Shown here: piece after piece, positions 43,683 to 49,797 of the stretch
How positions within the stretch are numbered: the stretch's first letter is position 1
How the letters are laid out: every line of letters begins with the position of its first letter
Assembly: GCA_036873755.1 (NCBI GenBank)
Contig: JAVTVY010018797.1
Span: forward strand, 1-64,000
From: Hanleya hanleyi
Lineage: Eukaryota > Mollusca > Polyplacophora > Lepidopleurida > Hanleyidae
Direction: 5' to 3'
Length of the DNA stretch: 64,000 bases
Made by a program: the position numbers and the translations under genes
The notes under the pieces: model-generated
What the model saw: only the letters and a program-made list of their open reading frames with translations
Database searches by the model: none
What the model was told of the DNA's origin: nothing

Positions 43683-44025
43683 CGTGACTGACCTTTCCCA
43701 CCTCCAACACTGAAGAGTTCCAATCTAGGGGAGGTAACTCTGGGTGACCATAGTTCCGGCAAAGGTCCCTGGGTATGTATATTCCTCCGCGGTGATGCGG
43801 TCTGGCGGTGATGCGGTCACGGAAGAAAGCTTCCGCGGAGAAAAAGTAGTCCCTAGACTGGAAATACGCTGCATGGTCCGATTGGGTCGAGTGAGGTATC
43901 CATGTGAAGGATTCGTGAAGGGGCATCTGATGGGGTGGGTGTGGTGTTGAAATATCGTCATTCTGCGCATGCGCAGTATATAAAACTGAAATTCCCGCTC
44001 TTTTATGCAAATGAGATGACGTCAC
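43635..44025 (+). promoter_or_regulatory. Two direct TATA-octamer-CRE modules around left end
   Basis: TATATAAAACTGAAATT, then TTATGCAAATGAGATGACGT-CAC, occurs at 43635-43684 and again at 43977-44025, one on each side of the terminal repeat. Each module packs a TATA-like box, an octamer (ATGCAAAT) and a CRE (TGACGTCA). The second is preceded by an NRF-1-like CTGCGCATGCGCAG (43963). Role inferred: promoter/enhancer of the leftmost gene. Confidence 0.5.
43683..43905 (+). repeat. Polinton left terminal repeat
   Basis: Matches the reverse complement of 60370-60515: CATGACTGACCT/GTGACTGACCT, ATAGTTCCGG, TGTAT-ATTCCTCCGCGGTGATG, CGGTCTGGCGGTGATGCGGTC and AAAAGTAGTCCC. Similarity is patchy, with indels, so the ends have diverged. 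It continues into a spacer unit (GGTCGAGTGAGGTATCC) shared with the other Polinton relics. Confidence 0.8.
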
Positions 44026-44099
44026 AGAGCTCTCGTCCAATCAGAAGCGAGTATTTTGACCCGGTGCATTATGGGCCATATCCAAGATGTGACCTGGTC

Positions 44100-44135
44100 T
44101 ATAAAACACGTCCCTCCGGATCCCACACCTTCATT
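44100..44135 (+). promoter_or_regulatory. Core promoter of first Polinton gene
   Basis: TATAAAA (44100) with TTCATT at 44130 (A at 44133, 33 bases from the box start), then the ATG at 44153. Same layout as the promoters at 44483, 45044, 46157 and 55789. Confidence 0.55.
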
Positions 44136-44152
44136 TCTACGGTTGCAGAGCC

Positions 44153-44479
44153 ATGGCGGACACCCAGCCCCATGCGACTCGCATTTTACAGTATGCCACC
44201 GTGGTGAATTCATTCACGGGTTACCGAGCAGTGGTCCGGTCCATGTTTGCAGATGGCGACGACAACAAGGGACGACGCCAGATCCTGAACGAGTTCACAG
44301 AAGCGGTCCTCCACAGAGTGCACTCGATGGAGAGGCGTGCCATCACTCACCACTACTGGACAATGACAGCCATCCTTGATGCGCGGGCTATGGACCACGA
44401 GCGCTCACGCCGGAACCAGCACCGGCTGGTTGGCCTCATACTAGTCTGTGCCCTATTGACCCTGGCGCTGTGGTATTGA
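44153..44479 (+). CDS. Small tail-anchored Polinton protein
   Basis: A 108-residue protein of unknown role. The N-terminal ~85 residues are charged and probably helical (Arg/His-rich around 35-88). The last ~17 residues (LVGLILVCALLTLALWY) form a single hydrophobic segment running to the stop, which suggests a tail-anchored membrane protein with the N-terminus in the cytosol. The start is the ATG at 44153, 53 bases after a TATA box. The stop lies three bases before the TATA box of the next gene. No family recognised. Confidence 0.7.
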   Translation: MADTQPHATRILQYATVVNSFTGYRAVVRSMFADGDDNKGRRQILNEFTEAVLHRVHSMERRAITHHYWTMTAILDARAMDHERSRRNQHRLVGLILVCALLTLALWY

Positions 44480-44482
44480 CAC

Positions 44483-44517
44483 TATAAATACCAGGGTCAG
44501 ACAGAGTGTGTGTCATT
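44483..44517 (+). promoter_or_regulatory. Core promoter of second Polinton gene
   Basis: TATAAATA at 44483, directly after the previous stop codon (44477-44479); GTCATT at 44512 (A 32 bases from the box start). Confidence 0.55.
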
Positions 44518-44540
44518 CACCGTTCGACATTGGAGCAAGC

Positions 44541-45035
44541 ATGTCATCCGTCCTACGAGCCATCCTGCCCCTTACACCCCAGGTGGGGTTACACGTCTAT
44601 GAAGATAAAGTCACCCTGGTGGAAGACCGGGATGTCTGTGGGTGGGATCCGGAGTCCACATCCACTACGGTGACGCTGCCTCGTGACGGCTGGACCAAAT
44701 TTAAACGGGTGTTGAGCGGCGAGCTCGATGGACACCTCATCCACATAGACAATGCCATCTACGTATACCGTGGGCCTTTCTTCGCACGCCTGGGCCGCTA
44801 CCAAAACCCTACGCGAGGCTTCACCCTAGACCCCGATCTGTGGACAGCCTTGGAGAAAGTGGTGCCTATTGTGGACCAGCTGTTTACACCGGACGAACGA
44901 TCATCAGACGAGTTGGGGTGGGCTCGTGCTATTGAGGACGCGCTGGCTGAACCCCATGAACAACTACATGAACCCGACGACGACGAGGCCATTGATTACC
45001 CGGCTGAACTGAGTCAACCAACACAGCGGTGGTAG
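44541..45035 (+). CDS. Possible PC4-like ssDNA-binding protein
   Basis: 164 residues. Two similar halves are visible: strands then TVTLPRDGWTKFKRVL (about 42-57), and HIDNAIYVYRG / FARLGRYQNPTRGFTLDPDL / WTALEKVVPIVDQL (about 67-113). The second half resembles the PC4/p15 fold pattern, in which beta strands are followed by G-hydrophobic-S/T-L-x-x-x-x-W and a helix. PC4 proteins bind single-stranded DNA and act in transcription or replication. This match is by pattern only. The C-terminal ~50 residues are acidic (PDDDEAIDYP). The ATG at 44541 is chosen because it is the first ATG after the promoter. If not PC4-like, it is a novel Polinton protein. Confidence 0.7.
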   Translation: MSSVLRAILPLTPQVGLHVYEDKVTLVEDRDVCGWDPESTSTTVTLPRDGWTKFKRVLSGELDGHLIHIDNAIYVYRGPFFARLGRYQNPTRGFTLDPDLWTALEKVVPIVDQLFTPDERSSDELGWARAIEDALAEPHEQLHEPDDDEAIDYPAELSQPTQRW

Positions 45036-45043
45036 AAACTTGT

Positions 45044-45079
45044 TATAAATAAACCATACTCTCCGGGTCCATCATCATT
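45044..45079 (+). promoter_or_regulatory. Integrase core promoter
   Basis: TATAAATA at 45044, nine bases after the upstream stop; ATCATT at 45074 (A at 45077, 33 bases from the box start); ATG at 45088. Confidence 0.55.
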
Positions 45080-45087
45080 GTGTCACC

Positions 45088-46161
45088 ATGAAGCGCTGGG
45101 AGAAGGTGTTGGATAACTTATACTACAGTCCCGACAGTCCGGCGGCCTATAGCGCATTGTCGGCTCTCTATCGAGCGGCCAAACCCCAGGGGATACAACG
45201 TGCCCAAGTCCGAGATTGGTTAAGAAAACAAGACACCTATACCTTACATCGAGCTGTCCGTCGCCATTTTCCACGGAACCGGGTCATCGTGGGAGGAATA
45301 GATGCCCAGTGGCAAGCGGATTTGGTCGATATGAGCGCCTTTGCCAAACACAACGATGGGAATCGGTATATCTTGACGTGCATCGATATCCTATCGAAGT
45401 ATCCGTGGGTGGTACCCATCCGGACGAAAACGGGGGCGAATCTCATGGCGGCGTTCAAAGACATCTTCAAGACCGGGCGCAAACCTTTGTATTTGCAAAC
45501 CGACGAAGGCACGGAATTCCTCAACAGACCGTTCCAAGCCTTTCTGAAAGCCCAGAAGGTGTTTTTCTTCCATACGTACAACGAGACCAAGACATCCGTG
45601 GTGGAAAGGTTCAACAGGACATTTAAAGGTCGCATGTATAAATATTTCACCTATAAGAATACAAGGCGGTACATCGATGTTCTCCCGAAACTGGTGAGGG
45701 GTTACAATCGAGCCTATCATCGAAGTATACAGAGAGCCCCCATTACCGTGACCCAACGCAATGAAGCCCAAGTCCGGCGTGTCTTGTACCCCAGGCCATC
45801 GCAGCGAACGACGAAGGCGGTGTACAAGGTCGGGGACCCTGTACGGATCAGTAAAGTCAAGGGCAAGTTCGAGAAAAGTTACTTGCCCAACTGGAGCGAT
45901 GAGCACTTCCTGATTAAACGGCGCCTACCCCGACAGCGGCGAGTCTATGAACTGGAAGATCTTCAAGGGGAACCGTTGCTAGGCACGTTTTACGAGATGG
46001 AATTACAGCCTGTCGTAAAAACACAGCAAGACTACTACACGGTGGAGCAGATTTTGAAAACGGAACGTCGACGTGGCAAACTGTTTCATTTCGTGAAATG
46101 GCAAGGCTGGCCCAGTTCCTTCAATTCCTGGGTCGCTGCCAACCAGGTGAAACGACTATAA
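45088..46161 (+). CDS. Polinton DDE integrase with chromodomain
   Basis: 357 residues, intact. Retrovirus-type integrase that joins the element's ends to host DNA in the nucleus. The N-terminal part (about 1-70) includes VRDWLRKQDTYTLH typical of Polinton integrases. The catalytic core holds D78 (WQADLVDM), D139 (LQTDEGTEF) and E173 (SVVERFNRT). The C-terminus (about 313-357) is a chromodomain (YYTVEQIL, FHFVKWQGWPSSFNSW), thought to guide integration to chromatin marks. The length is usual for the family. It has its own TATA promoter, and its stop codon lies inside the TATA box of the next gene. Confidence 0.95.
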   Translation: MKRWEKVLDNLYYSPDSPAAYSALSALYRAAKPQGIQRAQVRDWLRKQDTYTLHRAVRRHFPRNRVIVGGIDAQWQADLVDMSAFAKHNDGNRYILTCIDILSKYPWVVPIRTKTGANLMAAFKDIFKTGRKPLYLQTDEGTEFLNRPFQAFLKAQKVFFFHTYNETKTSVVERFNRTFKGRMYKYFTYKNTRRYIDVLPKLVRGYNRAYHRSIQRAPITVTQRNEAQVRRVLYPRPSQRTTKAVYKVGDPVRISKVKGKFEKSYLPNWSDEHFLIKRRLPRQRRVYELEDLQGEPLLGTFYEMELQPVVKTQQDYYTVEQILKTERRRGKLFHFVKWQGWPSSFNSWVAANQVKRL

Positions 46162-46191
46162 AGCCAGACACCACTGCCGTCCTCCTTCATT
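46157..46191 (+). promoter_or_regulatory. Core promoter overlapping integrase stop
   Basis: TATAAAG at 46157-46163 contains the integrase TAA (46159-46161). TTCATT follows at 46186 (A at 46189, 32 bases from the box start). The ATG of the membrane protein is at 46204. Confidence 0.6.
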
Positions 46192-46203
46192 CCACGTCCA
46201 ACC

Positions 46204-46794
46204 ATGAACACGGTGCATCCGTCTCTGAACACAGCGTCTTCCAAAACGCGCAAAGTGCAAGTGGTCTTTGGTGTACTAGTGCTAACCCTGCTGAGTGTGT
46301 TGTACGGAGGTGTGTTTTACGACGTAGCCTATGTCAGCACGTTACTTAACCAACTGAGAACACCAGCCATCAGTGAAACCGGTCTACAGAGAGCACCAGT
46401 CGTATCCAGCCCAGTCACCACCACCACCACCACACCTCGTGTACAAGCCACAACGAGTGTAAGCTCCACACTTACACCAAGAACACCCACTACGTCTGAA
46501 GACCCACCGGATTTCATACCTCACAGTGAACCGACAACGACGACGACCCACGTTGTACCCATCACCACCATCATCATCCCTGAACGTGAACAGACAACGA
46601 CAACCGACGTTGTGCCCACCACCACTCCAGTTCACTCGTACCAAATTTACAAGAGCGGGTTACCACGACAGCGGATACACCTCCAGCCATGGACCCTCAG
46701 TGGCAGCATCCCTTCACCTGCGTCATCGCAGGACCGACGGGCTCCGGCAAAACGCACTTCGTCAGGAAGCTCCTTCAACACGCCGACAGCATGA
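46204..46794 (+). CDS. Mucin-like type II membrane protein
   Basis: 196 residues. A short basic N-terminus (SSKTRK) precedes a hydrophobic segment (about 18-38, VQVVFGVLVLTLLSVLYGGV), then a Thr/Ser/Pro-rich region (about 68-145) with runs of TTTTTT. This is the layout of a type II membrane protein with an O-glycosylated mucin-like stalk outside the cell or virion. The last 35 codons overlap the ATPase gene in another frame and may be fortuitous. It could be an envelope or attachment protein, or a host-surface factor. No homologue recognised. Confidence 0.65.
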   Translation: MNTVHPSLNTASSKTRKVQVVFGVLVLTLLSVLYGGVFYDVAYVSTLLNQLRTPAISETGLQRAPVVSSPVTTTTTTPRVQATTSVSSTLTPRTPTTSEDPPDFIPHSEPTTTTTHVVPITTIIIPEREQTTTTDVVPTTTPVHSYQIYKSGLPRQRIHLQPWTLSGSIPSPASSQDRRAPAKRTSSGSSFNTPTA

Positions 46795-47296
46795 TCACTC
46801 CACCCATTGCCAGAGTCGTGTGGTGTTACGGAGAATGGCAGGAAGCGTGTGCAGCAATGCCCCACATCACGTTCGTGGAAGCCCTACCCAACCTGGCCGA
46901 TTTGAAACCCGACACCTTGGTGGTTCTGGATGATCTCATGGCGGAGACGGATGCGCGGATCACCCAACTCTTTACCAAAGGCAGCCATCATCGACGGCTC
47001 AGCATCATCTACATTGTGCAGAATCTGTTCAGTAAAAACAAAGAACATCGGAACATCAGCTAAATGCCCACTACATGGTGGTCTTCAAAAACCCGAGAGA
47101 TACCACTCAACTGCTGCACCTGGCGAGACAGATATACCCCGGCCGCACACCGTTTGCATTGGAAGCCTTTAAAGATGCGACAACCCCTCAGCACGGGTAT
47201 ATGCTCTTCGACCTGAAGCAAGCCACCCCCGACCACCTTCGACTACTGACCGGCATCTTTCCCGGAGAGACTCACCACGTGTACATGCAAAAATAA
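46689..47296 (+). pseudogene. Polinton packaging ATPase, frameshifted
   Basis: FtsK/A32-type ATPase that would pump genomic DNA into the capsid. The first frame (46689-47063) has Walker A (AGPTGSGKTHF, about 14-24), ARVVWCYGEW, Walker B (TLVVLDDLM, about 77-85) and IIYIVQNLF. The frame then breaks near 47061 by what looks like a single-base loss. The C-terminal part continues in another frame to the stop at 47296 (FKNPRDTTQLLHLARQIYPG and following). Either a real lesion or an assembly error. The total length would be usual for the family. A hairpin and AATAAA follow. Confidence 0.85.
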
Positions 47297-47299
47297 TGT

Positions 47300-47361
47300 A
47301 AACACACCTACAGTGGCTCCCCCAGCTGGGGTGTGTGTGTTTTGATGATGGGGATAATAAA
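47300..47361 (+). terminator. Hairpin and poly(A) signal after ATPase
   Basis: AACACACC pairs with GGTGTGTGTT around the inner palindrome CCCCAGCTGGGG (47320-47331). AATAAA follows at 47356. The element shares its GGCTCCCCCAGC core with the relic at 417-469. Confidence 0.6.
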
Positions 47362-47406
47362 AAAGAATGAATACCACAGCAGGATTGATTTTTTGTCTCT
47401 GAAGTA

Positions 47407-47439
47407 GATAAAAAGAGCAGAATTGTGGGTTCTAGCATT
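47407..47439 (+). promoter_or_regulatory. Candidate promoter of virion gene group
   Basis: GATAAAAA at 47407 and AGCATT at 47434 (A 30 bases downstream) before the ATG at 47451. It is a weaker version of the TATA plus TCATT layout. Confidence 0.4.
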
Positions 47440-47450
47440 AGTTGTACAGG

Positions 47451-47792
47451 ATGTCTGCGCGAGTACGGAAGCACGCTCCCACGCTCCGTGTATTGAAGAC
47501 GGCCCCACCCGAGTTAGTCCGAACCATTGTACGCGGTGCGGACCCTGCTCTCGTGTGCTGTCTGTGCGAGATTGGACTCAATATCTTAAAAGGCAACGTA
47601 CCACTGACTCCGGCTCAGAAGACCAAGTTGGCCAAGCATAAGACAGGTCTAAGAACCTTAGTCCAGAAGCGAGTGTCTCAAACACAAAAGAAAAAGGTGT
47701 TACAGAAAGGCGGCTTTCTCGGGGCTATCTTAGCACCGTTGGCCGCTTCCGTGTTGGGTCCAGTATTGGGTGGACTCTTCGGCCGACAATGA
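47451..47792 (+). CDS. Small basic virion-type protein with hydrophobic C-terminus
   Basis: 113 residues. The N-terminal and middle parts are Lys/Arg-rich (KTKLAKHKTGLRTLVQKRVS). The C-terminus is glycine-rich and hydrophobic (GGFLGAILAPLAASVLGPVL). Proteins of this layout between ATPase and capsid genes recur in Polintons and adintoviruses and are thought to be virion core or membrane-active components; the precise role is inferred. The ATG at 47451 is the first in frame. The last four bases (ATGA) overlap the start of the next gene, so coupled translation is likely. Confidence 0.8.
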   Translation: MSARVRKHAPTLRVLKTAPPELVRTIVRGADPALVCCLCEIGLNILKGNVPLTPAQKTKLAKHKTGLRTLVQKRVSQTQKKKVLQKGGFLGAILAPLAASVLGPVLGGLFGRQ

Positions 47793-48565
47793 ACCACACG
47801 AAAAAAATGGTCCTCGTCGAACCTCGGCTCCTTCAAAACCTCCAATCGCCCTACCCTGTCCCTTCTACGGTGAAGACGATAAACACCCTCGATGGAGAGA
47901 TGCAACAGATCTTACAGAGACCGGGGTTAAGCGATAGTGAGAAAGTACAACGGTACAATGAGACGCTTCAGCGGTACATGACGTTCATGGACCAATACAA
48001 AACTCTCTCTGCTCCACCACCACCACCATCACCACGTGACACACCGCCGACCTCAGCACCGTTCCAACAGCCGGGTGGGGTACCTTCCACAGCTCCACAG
48101 TGGGTGGAAGACGAAGTCCTGAAGAGTGTACCTGCCTCGTTCAAGAAACAAGCTGGCCTGGTATTACAACGGATGAAACAGAATCCTAACATGACTTGGA
48201 ATGATAAAGGCGAACTCCTGGTACAGAATCAGGTGGTCCCCGGCACCCACATGACGGATTTAGTGAATGACCTGATGCGTCAACGCAGGACGCACACGAA
48301 TCCTCGAGGATGGGAAGTCTTCGCTCAAGGCTTGAAAGACATGCATGTACCACAGGAATTGGTGGGGAACCCCGAGCGCTGGGCCTTTATGCAGAATGTG
48401 AGTACACCACCAGAACCTTGGGAACCGGAGTCACCACCCAAATCACCACCATGGCGGGCACCTACGTTTTCACCCCTTTTACCACGCCACCACCTGCAAC
48501 CAACAAGAGCTAAATCACCGCGACCATCACGACGATTAGCGCCCAAGGGCTGGGAGAAGTATTAA
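47789..48565 (+). CDS. Pro-rich Polinton virion-associated protein
   Basis: 258 residues. The N-terminal part is probably helical (to about 70), followed by a Pro-rich linker (SAPPPPPSPRDTPPTSAP). A central conserved part follows (about 105-210: APQWVEDEVLKSVPASFKKQ, GTHMTDLVNDLMRQRR, GWEVFAQGLKDMHVPQELVG) and then a Pro/Ser/Arg-rich tail. The central part is of a type conserved among Polintons; its function is unknown, presumably structural. It overlaps the upstream gene by four bases. Its stop codon TAA lies within a TATTAAAA box that may serve the minor capsid gene. Confidence 0.8.
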   Translation: MNHTKKMVLVEPRLLQNLQSPYPVPSTVKTINTLDGEMQQILQRPGLSDSEKVQRYNETLQRYMTFMDQYKTLSAPPPPPSPRDTPPTSAPFQQPGGVPSTAPQWVEDEVLKSVPASFKKQAGLVLQRMKQNPNMTWNDKGELLVQNQVVPGTHMTDLVNDLMRQRRTHTNPRGWEVFAQGLKDMHVPQELVGNPERWAFMQNVSTPPEPWEPESPPKSPPWRAPTFSPLLPRHHLQPTRAKSPRPSRRLAPKGWEKY

Positions 48566-48598
48566 AACCAACAGCAGCAGCAGGACAGCTCAGTCATC
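48560..48598 (+). promoter_or_regulatory. Candidate minor capsid promoter overlapping stop
   Basis: TATTAAAA (48560-48567) contains the upstream TAA (48563-48565). GTCATC lies at 48593 (A 36 bases on), just before the ATG at 48599. Confidence 0.4.
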
Positions 48599-49387
48599 AT
48601 GTTTTACCTCGCCCTACCCAGTAACAGCTCGGCTGATGTGTTTCCTGACAACACCTTGACCAAGTACGTGACCCAGTTACCGCAACCGTTGCATTTACCT
48701 GGACGCTGGGAATGTGGACTCGTGGATATCCAATACCCTTACTCGTGGTACAACGTGCGAGCCAATGAAGTATGGTACGAGGTGACCTACGAAGGACAAG
48801 AAACTCGACTCAAACTACCCGAAGGTCAATACGATACCCCCAAGGAGTTCATGGGTGGGCTGAGAAGTCTGATGCATTATAAGTCTCTACGAGACGTCAC
48901 GAATACTTCAAAACCCATCAAATCTTTCCCCTTCAAAAATCATGTGGACTTCGATTACAACGCACACAACGACAAGGCCAATCTCATGCTCAGCCCCAAC
49001 GTGAGTGTCGAACTCAGTGCTACCCTACAGCAAATGCTGGGTTTCAATTACCAGGGGTACGCTGGCCCCACCGGCGAGATAGGCCACATCCCGATGGACA
49101 TGCGTGGTGGTATGTATGGCCTGTACGTCTACTCGGACGTGGTCGATGCACACATTGTCGGCGACAGCAACGTACCTCTACTGCGCGTCTGCCCGGTGAA
49201 AGGCACGTATGGAGCTCAGGTCACCCACAGTTTCAGGCATATCGTGTATCTACCGGTCAGTCAGACCGATATTAGCTCCATCGTCATCGATATAAGAGAC
49301 GACACGGGACGACCGGTGGCATTCGAACGAGGAAAAGTGGTGCTGACACTTCATTTCCGTCAAGTCCGAGCGGTTCCCTTTGCATAA
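48599..49387 (+). CDS. Minor capsid protein (penton-like)
   Basis: 262 residues, intact. Starts MFYLALPSNSSADVFPDNTL, as Polinton and adintovirus minor capsid (penton) proteins typically do, with WECGLVDIQYPYSWYNV, LPEGQYDTP and LLRVCPVKG further on. The family forms a single jelly roll that builds the capsid vertices. The length is usual. The stop overlaps the next ATG by one base (TAATG). Confidence 0.88.
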   Translation: MFYLALPSNSSADVFPDNTLTKYVTQLPQPLHLPGRWECGLVDIQYPYSWYNVRANEVWYEVTYEGQETRLKLPEGQYDTPKEFMGGLRSLMHYKSLRDVTNTSKPIKSFPFKNHVDFDYNAHNDKANLMLSPNVSVELSATLQQMLGFNYQGYAGPTGEIGHIPMDMRGGMYGLYVYSDVVDAHIVGDSNVPLLRVCPVKGTYGAQVTHSFRHIVYLPVSQTDISSIVIDIRDDTGRPVAFERGKVVLTLHFRQVRAVPFA

Positions 49388-49794
49388 TGAAGGTGCCTTA
49401 TCAATACCATACAGCCAGTTACGTCGATCATTACACCAAACAGGCCGGGGGTAACTTTCCTGTCTTTGCGGGTACACGCATGCAACGAGGACATGGGCTG
49501 GGGAACATACTCGGGAGCATCGTCAAAACGTTCCTGCCCTTGGTGACGCGTGGGGTCAAAGCGATCGGCAAACAAGCGGTGCGCAGTGGACTGCAAGTGG
49601 CCGGTGATGTCTTGGGGGGTACGGCACCCAAAGAAGCACTGAAACGGCGGGCCAAAGAAGCGGGAGGCGTCTTGGTGGCCAAAGCACAACGCACCGTAGG
49701 GAATAAAAGAGCTGCCCCACCGAGACCACGCACCAGTCGACGACCGACCCAGCGACGACGCACATCGAAGAAGACAAAGGATATCTTTTCTTAA
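49387..49794 (+). CDS. Basic pVI-like virion protein
   Basis: 135 residues. GGNFPVFAGTRMQRGHGLGN near 21-40 leads into an amphipathic segment (ILGSIVKTFLPLVTRGVKAI), then Arg/Lys-rich ends (PPRPRTSRRPTQRRR). The layout resembles adenovirus pVI-type and related Polinton proteins that bind inside the capsid and can disturb membranes; the assignment is by pattern and position between minor and major capsid genes. Translation is probably coupled to the upstream gene. Confidence 0.7.
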   Translation: MKVPYQYHTASYVDHYTKQAGGNFPVFAGTRMQRGHGLGNILGSIVKTFLPLVTRGVKAIGKQAVRSGLQVAGDVLGGTAPKEALKRRAKEAGGVLVAKAQRTVGNKRAAPPRPRTSRRPTQRRRTSKKTKDIFS

Positions 49795-49797
49795 AGA

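Noticed and set aside
43414..44040. 208-codon minus-strand frame across the left terminus
   Set aside because: It reads through the terminal repeat and promoter modules; composition follows the repeats. Not supported as a gene.
47040..47080. Programmed frameshift in the ATPase
   Set aside because: No slippery heptamer plus structure was evident, and other genes of this copy are also broken, so a lesion or error is simpler.
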